Source of the DNA: a virus
Virus record (IMG/VR): IMGVR_UViG_3300037116_000299
Span: 150,301-214,300 of that record
Direction: 5' to 3' (one strand)
Length of the DNA: 64,000 nucleotides
In this document: piece by piece, positions 42,596 through 53,123 of the stretch
Layout: the number at the start of each line of letters is the position of its first letter
Position numbering within the stretch: position 1 is the stretch's first letter
Notes under the pieces: model-generated
Database searches by the model: none
What the model saw: only the letters and a program-made list of their open reading frames with translations
Told to the model about the DNA's origin: nothing
Made by a program: the position numbers and the translations under genes

Positions 42596-44140
42596 ATGTC
42601 CACGGCTCCTTACAGATCGCACCGCACCCAGGTGTTGCTCAACTACTTTGATGCGGCAGATCAGCGTGTCCGAGAAGAGCCTTACACGATCGATGCGCAG
42701 CTGCTGAACACGGCGGCCATGGCGTTCGATGACTCCCAGCAGAGGATTGAACGGGAGCTGGCGGCTCTCCTTCTGGCGACTTGTCCGTCCGGACTGGACA
42801 ACGGCGGGTCTTACTATGCCATCGCGATTCCGAACGAGTTCGTGCTGGGATCCGACCAGGCCAAGCTTGACCTGGTGACCGGAATTACCGGAACCAGTTC
42901 GACCATCCTGAAGCCCTACGACGACCGTCTGCCGGTACCAAGTGCGATGCTCGAAGATACGGCACGGTCCCGCGTTGCATTCACCAGTCCGATCCTATTC
43001 GATATCACCGGGACAGGCGACGCCACCAACCTGGTGTGGGATATGCACGACGTCGGACCCTTTGCCCTGGCGGTCCCCAATCGCCTGACCTTCTGGGCCG
43101 AAGGCATTGAGGGCAACCACATGGCACTGGACATCTTCGTCCAGGGCGACCAGTTTCCGAAACCTGTTTGGGCGTCGCAACAGACCGGCGCCAGCGAGAC
43201 GATTAGCCAGGCGGACGAAGGTATCTTCACCGGTGCCAAGATCTGGCAGAACGTCACGTCCATGGTGATCCGTGGTCTCCCCGCGGGAGTCCGCCTGCGT
43301 TGCTGGCAACTGCCGGTCAATGTGCCGGCAGTGCTGGATGCAGACCGGCCCTACACCCATCCCGTCTTCCGGGACGTGCTGTTCGATCGCTATTGGGCGA
43401 TCTCCGCGCGCGAGAACCTGCTGAAGGAACTGTTCATGATGGACAACTTCAGCACCCTCGAGTATGCGCAATCCTACGCGATGAGCGTACCTTTCAACGC
43501 ACTTTGCGTAGAACCCCACACCTGGGGCATGTTTGCTGCTTCCGGCGCGAACGTGACTTACTTCGATCGCCGCGAGCCCCTGCCGCTCAAGTTGAATGTG
43601 ACGGCGATGACCCTGGAACCTCTCTATGGCCTGGACGTCTGTTACGACGTCGTTCACAACGGAGCGGTTCGGTATGTGGCTCTGCGACCGGTGGACTACG
43701 GCGGCGCCTCCAATCTTTCCCACTGGCGGTACCTGATCGAGGATCCCCAGGGCAATGACTTCGTGCTGATGCCCGATGGATCGCTTGCGGCCTATACCGG
43801 AGCGGCTGGATGGCAAGGTGGAAAGCCCATCCCGCTGTCCATTCCTTTGGTACAGACCGGCACCTATGTAATCACTATTGAGTGCATGGGAATGGACGGC
43901 GTCTTGACGGCCGACAACTTCCCGTACCCGAACTTCGCCGCGCCAACAGGAGCTTCCTTCGATCTCTCCGGCATTCTTCCCGGGATTCAAGGCCTGGCCT
44001 TCGACGCCCTTGAACAACTCTGGGCATGGACAGGCGATTACCTGGTGCCGCTGAAGGTTCGCTACGATGCGTATCTTCTCGACGCCGCCAACCGGATGCT
44101 TTACCTGACAGACACGTACGACACGGTTCAGTACCAGTAA
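42596..44140 (+). CDS. Baseplate wedge/fibre-connector protein
   Basis: A 514-residue protein directly after the J-like gene. The first 60 residues are helical (VREEPYTIDAQLLNTAAMAF, ERELAALLLA); the rest is mixed beta with many aromatic residues and ends in LLDAANRMLYLTDTYDTVQYQ. In P2-type order this would be the place of protein I (gp7-like), but I see no family signature. Coupled to the next gene by TAATG. Confidence 0.5.
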   Translation: MSTAPYRSHRTQVLLNYFDAADQRVREEPYTIDAQLLNTAAMAFDDSQQRIERELAALLLATCPSGLDNGGSYYAIAIPNEFVLGSDQAKLDLVTGITGTSSTILKPYDDRLPVPSAMLEDTARSRVAFTSPILFDITGTGDATNLVWDMHDVGPFALAVPNRLTFWAEGIEGNHMALDIFVQGDQFPKPVWASQQTGASETISQADEGIFTGAKIWQNVTSMVIRGLPAGVRLRCWQLPVNVPAVLDADRPYTHPVFRDVLFDRYWAISARENLLKELFMMDNFSTLEYAQSYAMSVPFNALCVEPHTWGMFAASGANVTYFDRREPLPLKLNVTAMTLEPLYGLDVCYDVVHNGAVRYVALRPVDYGGASNLSHWRYLIEDPQGNDFVLMPDGSLAAYTGAAGWQGGKPIPLSIPLVQTGTYVITIECMGMDGVLTADNFPYPNFAAPTGASFDLSGILPGIQGLAFDALEQLWAWTGDYLVPLKVRYDAYLLDAANRMLYLTDTYDTVQYQ

Positions 44141-44928
44141 TGAACTCGACCAGCCAACTCCAACTCGTCAACAGCCTGACCTATGCGGACCTCGCCGCTC
44201 TGAACCTGGGACTGTCCCGGTTCCCCGGCGAGAAGGCAGCCACGTTTCTCGCGCGCTGCTATCAGGCCACCACTCGCCGCCGGGATCACAGCTATGAAGG
44301 CACACAGGATGAGTTGTGCCTGCAGCTGGGCCTGGCACAGTCTGAGGGGATCTCGATCGCCTCGACGGACCCAACCCTGGCCATCGCCTCATCGATCGGC
44401 CTGGTGACCGTCCTGACGCTTGGAGTGACCCACCAGATCCCCACTGTCACTATGGCCGTGGACAATTACTGGGAGTGGCGCCTGTTGAGCGATGTGGTCC
44501 GGGATCTGAACAGCATTCCCGGAGTCACTGCCCTGCTGCTGACCGAGGACGGTCCAGCTCTCCAGTTGGCACGACAGAGCAACATTCACACGGTGGTCGG
44601 CGAACCGATCATCTCGAATGACCAGATTCTGGAGCATGCCGGCATTCTCGAAGCATCCGCGGCGTTCAACAACGCACCCGGCGACTACGTGCTTTACGGC
44701 GAGACCGGTGAACTGATCCTGCATGCGACCCCTGCACTCGGTCTGGCAATTTCCTATCAGTATCTCGTACTGCCATTCAACCTGGTTTGTACCCAGGTTG
44801 GTCTCTTCGGATTGACCGAACCCGCCCTGGCCACGGTCGGCGTCGGTTCGAACAACGTGCTGGCTTACCAACTTCGGGAAGCAATCCAGGTGGTCATGAC
44901 AGCAGACCCCTCGTATTGGGCGGAATAA
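44140..44928 (+). CDS. Baseplate protein, unknown
   Basis: A 262-residue protein starting at the ATG that overlaps the preceding TAA. The longer frame upstream is shadow sequence. The N-terminus is helical (LTYADLAALNLGLSRFPGEKA); the rest alternates strands and helices with SIGLVTVLTLGVTHQIPTVT and GDYVLYGETGELILHATP. No enzymatic motif. Probably a baseplate wedge component; its stop overlaps the next ATG. Confidence 0.5.
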   Translation: MNSTSQLQLVNSLTYADLAALNLGLSRFPGEKAATFLARCYQATTRRRDHSYEGTQDELCLQLGLAQSEGISIASTDPTLAIASSIGLVTVLTLGVTHQIPTVTMAVDNYWEWRLLSDVVRDLNSIPGVTALLLTEDGPALQLARQSNIHTVVGEPIISNDQILEHAGILEASAAFNNAPGDYVLYGETGELILHATPALGLAISYQYLVLPFNLVCTQVGLFGLTEPALATVGVGSNNVLAYQLREAIQVVMTADPSYWAE

Positions 44929-47384
44929 TGATTGGCTTTTATCTCGACTCCCAGCTTCGCAACGCAGTGACGGTGAACACGCCCAAGCGATTCCTCTGTG
45001 CGCTTGTAGGCGGGACCCAGACGGGTTCGCTGTACCTGGGAGACCCTTACACCGCCACCGTGCGCACCGCGGCCGCCAGCGGCGCCGCCACCATCGTCAC
45101 CAATCAGACCTTTGAGTTCCCGGAAGCGGGCTCGGCGATCGTGACCCGGGGTGGTCATGACACGATGACCATCACCTATACCGGCCTGACCAGCCAGAGC
45201 CTGACCGGGGTCACCGGCTTGACCGCTCCTTTGGCCGTGGATGATGTCATCAGGCCGAACATCGCATGGCGGAGCCGCGGGAACATCGTCTTCTTCGGCG
45301 CAGGTAACGACCTGACCAACGGTTTGTTGGTCTCGTTCGGAACTCCGGTCCTCAGTTCCAATCCCAGCTGGCAGACTTCCTTTGGTGTCATGGGAGCAGC
45401 CTTCATCGTTCCGCAGGCTGCGATCAGCTCCGGAGTCGCGCACGCACTGCGGATGGACGTGCAATTGACGATCCCCGCGGGCGACCTGGCGGAGTTGACC
45501 GACTGGCAGATCCACACGAGCAACTTCTTTGCCTATCAGGCAGGGGACAGCTCGGCCATTCCTTCGACAGCCGCCGGCATTCTGCCGAGCGCGTCGGCCT
45601 ACTTGTTGCGGCAGGATCAGATGCTGAAGCAGAGCGCGCGTTTGTTGTCGGCAAACCGCAGGGTCTCTAGAACCATTCCCGGTTTCATCGTCGGCGAGTA
45701 TCGCTGGCGGGATGAAACAGAGATCAATGCCGGCACAATCGTACCGACCCGCTGGGACACCGATGTCAATGCCGTCGGCTTCGACAAGTTCATCGACGGG
45801 ATCGGGGACAATGACGATCTCAAGCCGCTGGGTCTGACCGAGATCGAGGAGTCCGTTTTCCTCAACATCGAGGATGGTACCTATTTCGACGGACCGGTGC
45901 GCTACTTCCTGCCGGGTTCTTCCATGCTGGAGTTCCTGTCCGGCTATGCGACCCAGCACACTCTGCAGCAGACCCCCGCGTGGCCGGCTCCGGTCTTCGT
46001 AGGCACATGGCAGCGCGACTCGAACGGCTTTTACTCGATCGCCACCAACTACCGCTACCAGGCGGGCAGTCAGTTCGATGCGAATGGCTTGCAGTTCCAG
46101 CTGAACCGCCGCACCCGCACCATCACCCTGAGCCAGCCTCAGGCTCAGCTGCCGGTGTTGTTGGGCGTGTTGAGCGGGTCGGGAACGGATTACTTCAGTC
46201 TGCCGATCTACCCTGTGTTCTCGATCCAGAACGTGTACGTCGACCACGGCCCGTCCATCGCCCACGGCGGCTGCACAGACTTCACCTACAACTTCGACGA
46301 AGGCACGATGGTCGTTCGCGGAGCACCCGGCGTTACGGGCGAGCCTGTCTATGCGATCTGCGACCCAGCGGTGGCTGTTCTCTACGAGACCGTAAGTCAG
46401 ACCCGCCAACTTCCTCCGGATCTCAACCCGGCGTTCTCCGGGCTTGCCGAAGGCTTTGTGTATCTGCAGCACCGGCGGCTCGCACCGATCTCCGTCGCGC
46501 TTTCCTGCGACAAGCCATTGATTGACATCCCCGCAACGTACTCCTCGGTGATCGACATGGTCGCGTACGGCCCGGTCTACTTCAACGGGGACTATGCCCT
46601 GCTGAGCGCGACCGCGTACGGTCCGCTGAACGGCGAGACCGTTCCGAACGTGAGGATGAAGGTGGTGGTTGATCCCGAGACTTGGTCCGGGTCGATCAAC
46701 TACCAGGATCCAAACACCGAAGATGTGATCGTGACGACAGGCGCCGACGGCGCAGTCAGCATGGTCTTCACGCCCTCACCGGATTGGGGCATGTACATTC
46801 CGCCCATTGCTGCCAGCGGCGGCCTGGCGGGGCTCAGGCTCACGACCATTGCCAACGACACAATCGTTCTGCCTGAGGGAATTCCCATCTCGCAGGTCTT
46901 CGACGGCACCGACTGGTTGAGCACGGTGTACTTGGATTTCAACAACAATGCCCTGTTCGGGAAAGTGGGCGCGGACACTGCCGCTGGCGAGATCGCCTGG
47001 ACGACTTCCGGAACTCCCGGCCACCCGAACTACAAGACCAACGGTCTGCGCACGTCCTGGGGTCTGAACCCGATCCAGGCCCTGGATCAGCACGGGAACA
47101 ATTACACCTCTTCGAGCTTCGATGGCGTCGTCGTGGCGTTGGTCTTTGCCCAGCCGCTGCCGACAATCTCGACCATCGGTTCCTACTTCCTGACCTTTCT
47201 GCAGCGGGTCACTCTTCAGCTGCAGGTTCTCGACAGCAATGTCGAATCCAACACGATCCTGCTGCAGATGGCCACACCTCCGGCGATTCAGGACAACCCC
47301 TGGTTGATCCTCAACAGCGCCACGAATGGCCAACTCAACGTTTACCGCCTCGGCTACCAGCCAGGCAATACTCCCATCTTCTAA
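44928..47384 (+). CDS. Large baseplate/fibre protein
   Basis: An 818-residue protein. The ATG at 44928 overlaps the preceding stop and begins MIGFYLDSQLRNAV; the frame's longer form is antisense-like shadow. Residues about 60-180 resemble a beta domain common in baseplate fibres (ETEINAG-type linker follows at about 265). A long middle region with WRDETEINAGTIVPTRWDTD and several Ig-like beta stretches leads to a C-terminal TLQLQVLDSNVESNTILLQM strand pair. No catalytic motif. Likely long wedge or tail-fibre base. Confidence 0.55.
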   Translation: MIGFYLDSQLRNAVTVNTPKRFLCALVGGTQTGSLYLGDPYTATVRTAAASGAATIVTNQTFEFPEAGSAIVTRGGHDTMTITYTGLTSQSLTGVTGLTAPLAVDDVIRPNIAWRSRGNIVFFGAGNDLTNGLLVSFGTPVLSSNPSWQTSFGVMGAAFIVPQAAISSGVAHALRMDVQLTIPAGDLAELTDWQIHTSNFFAYQAGDSSAIPSTAAGILPSASAYLLRQDQMLKQSARLLSANRRVSRTIPGFIVGEYRWRDETEINAGTIVPTRWDTDVNAVGFDKFIDGIGDNDDLKPLGLTEIEESVFLNIEDGTYFDGPVRYFLPGSSMLEFLSGYATQHTLQQTPAWPAPVFVGTWQRDSNGFYSIATNYRYQAGSQFDANGLQFQLNRRTRTITLSQPQAQLPVLLGVLSGSGTDYFSLPIYPVFSIQNVYVDHGPSIAHGGCTDFTYNFDEGTMVVRGAPGVTGEPVYAICDPAVAVLYETVSQTRQLPPDLNPAFSGLAEGFVYLQHRRLAPISVALSCDKPLIDIPATYSSVIDMVAYGPVYFNGDYALLSATAYGPLNGETVPNVRMKVVVDPETWSGSINYQDPNTEDVIVTTGADGAVSMVFTPSPDWGMYIPPIAASGGLAGLRLTTIANDTIVLPEGIPISQVFDGTDWLSTVYLDFNNNALFGKVGADTAAGEIAWTTSGTPGHPNYKTNGLRTSWGLNPIQALDQHGNNYTSSSFDGVVVALVFAQPLPTISTIGSYFLTFLQRVTLQLQVLDSNVESNTILLQMATPPAIQDNPWLILNSATNGQLNVYRLGYQPGNTPIF

Positions 47385-47393
47385 GGACTCCCC

Positions 47394-49046
47394 ATGAATC
47401 CGGCCCGGTACCGCTATATCTACTGGATTGGCGATCGTATTCTCCAAGGTCGCGAGCTGAACAAGCTCCAGGCGATTACTCACGGCGTTGACGCCAGTGA
47501 CAATCTCGTCACGTTCGACCTGGATGCAATCTACCAGGAAGGCGCGACATTCAATGTCACGCCGACGATTGTATCCAGCACCGTCAGCTTTGTGCCGACC
47601 AACTCCCTGCTGCCCATGCTGGTGTTTGTCCGCGGCCGCTGGGAAGTGCTTGCCTCCGGGGAAGCCGCGCCGGTCACCCTCACGACCGGTCAGACTCAGG
47701 TCTTTCTGAACTGGCAGTTGGTGATCCGGACCAATGCTGACGACTCTTCCCTGGTCGACGCCGGCACGGGCGAACCTACGGCGCAGATGGGCGAGCTGGT
47801 GTTGCAGCTGTCGAACGTCGACACCTCGGCGACTCCGCTCAACCCCACCACGCAGTTCGAGGTCAATACGGCTCCGGTCGTTCTGTTCACCTTCACCTCT
47901 TCGGGCGGCGTTCTGACCCTCGCCAGTACGACGAGCGTCAAGCCCCAGGCACTTGCCACCGCGAAGCAGGCCGGTCATGTGCTCCTGACCACCGGTACCT
48001 CTTCCGGGCAAGCCGTAGCCTCCGACGATCCTCGCCTGGGCGATGCGCGCACACCCTTGGCCGTCTCAGTGGTCGATGCCAGTGTCCGCGCTCCAGTGCC
48101 GGATGGAAGCGGCAACTACTCCATTGGGGCGGATCCAGGCGGGATTTCAAACGCCAAGATCGTGCATACCCCAACTCATCAGACCGGTGAGGCCGCACTG
48201 GAAGGTGTACGCGCGACAGCGAACGATGCCGATCTCCGGATCGCCTCACATATCAATCGTCCACTGGGAGGGGGAGTCCACCCCATGCCCACGGCCGCGG
48301 ACGTAGGAGCTGCTCCTGCCAGCCACGTTGGCCAGGCGCTGGGGCTCTCGACATCCCATCCTCCCCAGGTCAATGCGGACTCTGGCGGTTTCTCCGTCAA
48401 CCAGAGCGCGGGCACCTTCGTCGCCAGCGCCAATGACCCTGCCTATGCGGTGAATGAGAACGGCGTCTACAAGGCCGGTCTCGAACACGGTGGCGACGTT
48501 TTCAGCGCCCTGTTGGCCAGCCTGGTCGCTGCGCCTGGTGGAACTCCCCTCACCTTCACCGGCCCTCTCCACGGGATGATGAGCATGGCTCAGGTCCTGA
48601 TCGATCACGTCAACCAGAAGGATGGCACGACAAATCCTCACGGCACCACGAGCCTTTCGCTTTCAAGTGTGACGGTCGCAGGCGGTTCAGGCAGCTCGAT
48701 GAAGTGGCTCATCCTTCGGTTTGCGCCGAACGGGACCAATGCAATTGAGGTTGCGGTCGGAGCGGGCACAACCCGCAGCGGGCAGTTCGTTCCGCTGCCC
48801 AATGTCAACTTCGGTTACACCAACTTCCTCGGATCCCCGTCGATCGGGTTGGGCATGGGCCACGGCACCACCTACAACAACATTCATGTTGCGATGAACA
48901 TTGGGCCAGATGGCGTCACCGTTGTACCGGGTCAGGTGTACTGCGGGGCCTGGAACAACGTCGGCGCAGGAATCCCAGGCGAAGTCGACACCGGCAATCC
49001 GATGATTGCGAACATCTTCGCGCTTACATGGAGGGTCGGCGCCTAA
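47394..49046 (+). CDS. Tail fibre-type protein
   Basis: A 550-residue protein with an AAGGA site. The N-terminus (YIYWIGDRILQGRELNKLQ) has the attachment motif seen in baseplate-bound fibre proteins. The middle has fibre-like repeats (SDDPRLGDARTPLAVSV, THQTGEAALEG, GGVHPMPTAADVGAAPASHV). The C-terminal 120 residues form a beta domain (SSMKWLILRFAPNGTNAIEVA, GYTNFLGSPSIGLG). DDPRL and TAADVGA units are typical of tail fibre shafts. Probable tail fibre. Confidence 0.65.
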   Translation: MNPARYRYIYWIGDRILQGRELNKLQAITHGVDASDNLVTFDLDAIYQEGATFNVTPTIVSSTVSFVPTNSLLPMLVFVRGRWEVLASGEAAPVTLTTGQTQVFLNWQLVIRTNADDSSLVDAGTGEPTAQMGELVLQLSNVDTSATPLNPTTQFEVNTAPVVLFTFTSSGGVLTLASTTSVKPQALATAKQAGHVLLTTGTSSGQAVASDDPRLGDARTPLAVSVVDASVRAPVPDGSGNYSIGADPGGISNAKIVHTPTHQTGEAALEGVRATANDADLRIASHINRPLGGGVHPMPTAADVGAAPASHVGQALGLSTSHPPQVNADSGGFSVNQSAGTFVASANDPAYAVNENGVYKAGLEHGGDVFSALLASLVAAPGGTPLTFTGPLHGMMSMAQVLIDHVNQKDGTTNPHGTTSLSLSSVTVAGGSGSSMKWLILRFAPNGTNAIEVAVGAGTTRSGQFVPLPNVNFGYTNFLGSPSIGLGMGHGTTYNNIHVAMNIGPDGVTVVPGQVYCGAWNNVGAGIPGEVDTGNPMIANIFALTWRVGA

Positions 49047-49063
49047 GGCGCTGAGGAATAATC

Positions 49064-50629
49064 ATGGCCCCCAGAGGAATTCAAGAGTTCTATTACGCAC
49101 GCCAGATCCCGTCGCGGGCGGTGGCGATCGCACAGGTCGCTGCCAGCCAGGCCACGCCGAATGACCTGGTGGATGTGGTCAATACGCCCCATCTGCAAGG
49201 TTCGCTCGGCATCTGGAAGGCATCCGGAACTCTGGCAACCGATCCGGATTTTACCGCGCCGGATGTGAACCAGTCCGTGCTGATCTCAGGGGACATCAAT
49301 TACCTGGTCCAGAACCAGTTCTTCCAGATCACCAACCGTTTCGCCGTCGACGGCACACCCCTCTACTGTGCCCACTCTTTCGGCCAGAATGTGGCCGGCG
49401 CGACCATCCTGGACGCGCAGAACAATGTGGTCACGGCACCGGTGCTGGTCCTGGGCAGTCAGATGTTCCATGACATGCCTGCAAGCGATCCGTCCGGCGG
49501 CGCCTACCAGGTCCGTTACGTCGACGCAGCCAACACGGTGCAGGTAGTCCTTTTGCAGTATGCCCCGGTGCTGTTGACGAACCTCTATTCGACCTCGCCG
49601 ACGACTTACCTGTTCACCAGTCAGTTGCTGCAGGTAGCCAACCGGCTGGCGTACGCCGTGCGCTTCACTGCGCAGAACGGGTTCCAGGCACTGGTGCCCT
49701 ATATCGCCCCCTCGTACCTGCCCTGGTATCCCCGCGTGCGCTTCGCGCTCACCGCGCCCGCGCCGGAGTATATGACTCAGATCTTCACGCCGATGCGGCC
49801 GTACCAGATGGGATCCTGGGTGCCCGGCAAGATCCTCAGCTCCCACCTGGTTGAGTTTGATCGCAAGCACATCTACACCGATGCGCGAAAGCCGTATCCC
49901 GACATTGTCGTCTTCGATTCCACGAACGCCATCAAGTATGCGCTCGATGGTTCGGCGCCGGACACTCCGCAGGGAGTTGCCCAGCCGACCTACCGAGGCA
50001 CTCTCTATCCCTGGAAGCGGCAGCAGATCCAGGACTTCGATTCGGTCAATGCGAGGGTCAAGGTACTACCGGCACTCGATCCGACCGACATCGTGTATGC
50101 GTTCTATTCCTACGAGGAGCCGGACGTTCTCTACACTGCGCTCGACGTCAATCCAGTCACCAACCCGGCCGTGAAGAACTGCAGCATCAAGTTCTACTAC
50201 CGCACCGACAGCGATCCGTTCCGGGTGATTTATCACCAGATCTTCGACAGCGCCGGCAATGCGGTCGCCGGGCAGACTAATGACCCTGCACCGCCCAACT
50301 GGGTGACAACTTCGCCCCTGGTCTTTGGCCAGATGGTGGCAGGTGCCGCGTTTGGCACATCTTCTTTCACGGTCACCGACGCGCGCGTCCGCGGCGGAGG
50401 ACTGGCGCCGCGGTACCAAAGCATTCCGGAGGCGGACAACTTCTGGGACCTCGGCTACCTCGACGGTCGACCCTATCCAATCGGCGCAGCTTTGGTAGTG
50501 TACCTGCCCACGAGCATCCTGGATTCAATGACCCGCAGCGTCGTCGCAGCCAAAGTGAACTCCGTGCTTCCCATGGGCACTATCGCCGTCGTCCGTTACT
50601 ACGCTCCGGATGGGACTGAATCAATCTAA
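49064..50629 (+). CDS. Baseplate/fibre protein, unknown
   Basis: A 521-residue protein with GAGGA before the ATG. Mostly beta, rich in Tyr, Pro, Asp and Val, with segments such as YLVQNQFFQITNRFAVDG and VIYHQIFDSAGNAVAGQTND. It ends in VVRYYAPDGTESI. No motif recognised. In a tightly coupled run of structural genes; TAATG to the next gene. Confidence 0.5.
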   Translation: MAPRGIQEFYYARQIPSRAVAIAQVAASQATPNDLVDVVNTPHLQGSLGIWKASGTLATDPDFTAPDVNQSVLISGDINYLVQNQFFQITNRFAVDGTPLYCAHSFGQNVAGATILDAQNNVVTAPVLVLGSQMFHDMPASDPSGGAYQVRYVDAANTVQVVLLQYAPVLLTNLYSTSPTTYLFTSQLLQVANRLAYAVRFTAQNGFQALVPYIAPSYLPWYPRVRFALTAPAPEYMTQIFTPMRPYQMGSWVPGKILSSHLVEFDRKHIYTDARKPYPDIVVFDSTNAIKYALDGSAPDTPQGVAQPTYRGTLYPWKRQQIQDFDSVNARVKVLPALDPTDIVYAFYSYEEPDVLYTALDVNPVTNPAVKNCSIKFYYRTDSDPFRVIYHQIFDSAGNAVAGQTNDPAPPNWVTTSPLVFGQMVAGAAFGTSSFTVTDARVRGGGLAPRYQSIPEADNFWDLGYLDGRPYPIGAALVVYLPTSILDSMTRSVVAAKVNSVLPMGTIAVVRYYAPDGTESI

Positions 50630-51156
50630 TGACGAATCCTTTCTATCTCATCTGGCGGCAGAACGGCACCCTGATCCAGGGATATGACGGCACGGCGTGG
50701 GTCAGCACAGGCCTGACCTTCCCCATCATCTTCCCCGGCACTACGACCGACGGCCAGGCAATCAGCCTGCAAACCTCCGCCGCCATCAACGGGACCTTCG
50801 AAACCCTGATCAGTGTGGGCTTCTACCTCGTGGGCTCCGATGTTCCGGCCGTACAGAACGAGTGGCCTTATCTCGGGGACGTCTACACCCCGACCCGGCC
50901 AGAGATGAGCGGTGGGTTCGAGATCAGCTGCGATGGAGGCAGTACCTGGACCCGGTTTTCGAAGACGGTAGGGGTCGAGTCCAATCGCTCGACCTGGATC
51001 CCGCTGTCGGAGTTGGCCATCGGTTCCACCGGCATTGCCGGGCAGCTGGGTGCTTTTGACGCAGCCAACCTGCTGGTCCGCTACGTGGTTCCACCCCAGG
51101 TCACCCTGACCAAGGTTCTCGACATTCAACTCGCGGCCGGTTTTGAGGTCGCCTAA
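50629..51156 (+). CDS. Baseplate/fibre small protein, unknown
   Basis: A 175-residue beta-rich protein starting MTNPFYLIWRQNGTLIQGYDG. A central MSGGFEISCDGGSTWTRFSK strand pair and a C-terminal VTLTKVLDIQLAAGFEVA strand suggest a jelly-roll-like or Ig-like fold. No catalytic residues visible. Likely an accessory baseplate or fibre protein of the same operon. Confidence 0.5.
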   Translation: MTNPFYLIWRQNGTLIQGYDGTAWVSTGLTFPIIFPGTTTDGQAISLQTSAAINGTFETLISVGFYLVGSDVPAVQNEWPYLGDVYTPTRPEMSGGFEISCDGGSTWTRFSKTVGVESNRSTWIPLSELAIGSTGIAGQLGAFDAANLLVRYVVPPQVTLTKVLDIQLAAGFEVA

Positions 51157-51164
51157 GAGTTTCC

Positions 51165-53123
51165 ATGCAAATCCTCGGTAATTACGCATCGCAGTTGAGC
51201 ACGTTCGGCTACCAGCAACTGGTGGCCCTGCTGCAACAGGCCATCCAGTTGGGCGAGTATTCCGGAGGCCAGGCCTTCGACCAGACCGCTCTGGATTCTC
51301 TCCAGCAACAGGCGCAGAGCTTTGCCAACCAACCCCAGCCGGAGGCCGGCCAGCGCACCACGGATGACACCTTCAACAACCCTTTGAGTCTGCTCGCCGC
51401 GCGCTTTGCTGCGCTCCTCAGCGAATCAACTGCATTCGCGTCCGAATTGAGTGCGTTGCTGGCGGTCCTGGAGAAGGACACCAAGCTGATCGACCAGTTG
51501 ATCTTTGCTGCGGCGCTCGAGGCCTGGGCAGCGAGCAAGCCAGCCTTGGGCGGCACGGCTATCAAGTGGGACTTCGGCACTGGCTACGGGCCGGTGGCGG
51601 GTCTGGAGACCCCTTCTCTCTGGACAGATCCAGTGAACGGTGTGGTGTATAACAGCCGCCCAGCGTCGATCAGCCTGCTGACGGATCAACTCCACACTGG
51701 GCTGGCGTGCGCTTCGACGGTCAAACCTGTCGCTACCAAGAACATGGTGTGGCAGTACACCGCCGGACAGGCGCAGATCGAAGAGTTGTATGCCAACACC
51801 TGGACCAAGTTGACGCTGCTCGATCCGTCCGTACTGATCAACTACGTGCCGTCGCCCGTTGTGGTTCCTGCAACCAATCCCTTTGTCATCACCGGACTCT
51901 CGAATCTGGGCAACCTGCCTGTCTACGTCCAGACATCCTTCACCGGCCGCCGCCGGCACATTCAGGCAATGGTCACCAATGGCACGAGCTTCTCGCTGTC
52001 GAGGTACACCCTCGAAACGGATGCGGTTGCGGTCTTTGCAGGCATCAAGGCCTACAACAATGTCACCGACTACACGGTCGATGAGAACGGCACCTTCACC
52101 CCGATCCATCTCGATGAGACCCCACTGATCGACATCTACTACGTCGAGAACTTTCCTTCGTATCAATGCTCGATCAATCAGAAGGATTGGTCGCCCCTGC
52201 AGATGCTGGATCCGGACCGGCCGTACGCGGACACCGAAACTCGGTTCCTGCCGATCGCGTTCGGCAACGATGGAGTCGGCGGCAAACTGCTGCCGATTAC
52301 GGATGAGCTGGGTGTAGGAACGGGCATGTACATCAGCCTGACGACTCCGCCCACACAGCAGTACCTGCTGCAGGTGTCGTGCCAGGCTTCCCCAGCCACC
52401 GTGGGCGCCACCGCCGTGCTCGAGGTGGACCTGGCTGCCTTCGGTTTCCTGAATGCCATCCGGCTGTCCCCTTTCACGACTTTCCCGCTGATTTTGAAAC
52501 GAGTAGAGACTCAGAGCCTGACGAGCAATACTAGAGAGACAGTGTGGGAAGGTTCGGTCACCGTGGACCGCGCGACGACGGTCCGCTTCCCGACCGCTGC
52601 CGTTTCCAGCCTCTTCCTGACCTTCTACCAGCCGAACTACTCGCTGAAGCAGCAGTCAGTGACTCCGCCGGATGCTCTGCGGCGCGATGTCATGAACCAG
52701 TTGCAGGCCATTCTTCCTTTCGACGCCCGCCGGATCCCTCCAACCCCGACGGTGGTCTACACCGGAGCGCAGTATGAGTTTGGCCTGGAGAACATCGAAG
52801 GCGAACTCTGGACGTCCCAACCCAGCGTATTCGCGGCCGGCCCGAACCGTCTGGCTGGGCGTCCGGATGTGGTTCGGTTCGATGTCGACTTCATTGGCAC
52901 GATCGACTTCTATCTGGCCTACCAGGCCTATAACGCTTCCGGGGACCTGGTCGATCAGAACCTCTCTGGCATTCCCGTGACCGACGCGCAGTGCTTCGTC
53001 TTCCCCTTTTCATCCGGCATCGACCGGACCCAGATCGACCACGTGGACTTCTACGTACGCGTGGTTCATCGGGATCCCACCTCCCTGGTAGAACGCTTCA
53101 TGCTGCAGGCCCTCAATGTTTAG
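51165..53123 (+). CDS. Large baseplate/fibre protein
   Basis: A 652-residue protein. The first 130 residues are helical and Gln/Ala/Leu-rich (LVALLQQAIQLGEYSGGQAF), perhaps a coiled-coil docking segment. The remainder is a series of beta domains with aromatic-rich strands (FPSYQCSINQKDWSPLQML, VDFIGTIDFYLAYQAYNASG). It ends eight bases inside the next gene. No family named. Confidence 0.5.
   Translation: MQILGNYASQLSTFGYQQLVALLQQAIQLGEYSGGQAFDQTALDSLQQQAQSFANQPQPEAGQRTTDDTFNNPLSLLAARFAALLSESTAFASELSALLAVLEKDTKLIDQLIFAAALEAWAASKPALGGTAIKWDFGTGYGPVAGLETPSLWTDPVNGVVYNSRPASISLLTDQLHTGLACASTVKPVATKNMVWQYTAGQAQIEELYANTWTKLTLLDPSVLINYVPSPVVVPATNPFVITGLSNLGNLPVYVQTSFTGRRRHIQAMVTNGTSFSLSRYTLETDAVAVFAGIKAYNNVTDYTVDENGTFTPIHLDETPLIDIYYVENFPSYQCSINQKDWSPLQMLDPDRPYADTETRFLPIAFGNDGVGGKLLPITDELGVGTGMYISLTTPPTQQYLLQVSCQASPATVGATAVLEVDLAAFGFLNAIRLSPFTTFPLILKRVETQSLTSNTRETVWEGSVTVDRATTVRFPTAAVSSLFLTFYQPNYSLKQQSVTPPDALRRDVMNQLQAILPFDARRIPPTPTVVYTGAQYEFGLENIEGELWTSQPSVFAAGPNRLAGRPDVVRFDVDFIGTIDFYLAYQAYNASGDLVDQNLSGIPVTDAQCFVFPFSSGIDRTQIDHVDFYVRVVHRDPTSLVERFMLQALNV

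Noticed and set aside
44865-46472. 535-codon reverse-strand open frame opposite the 818-residue protein
   Set aside because: Shadow of a forward gene; Arg/Gly/Asp-rich, no motif.
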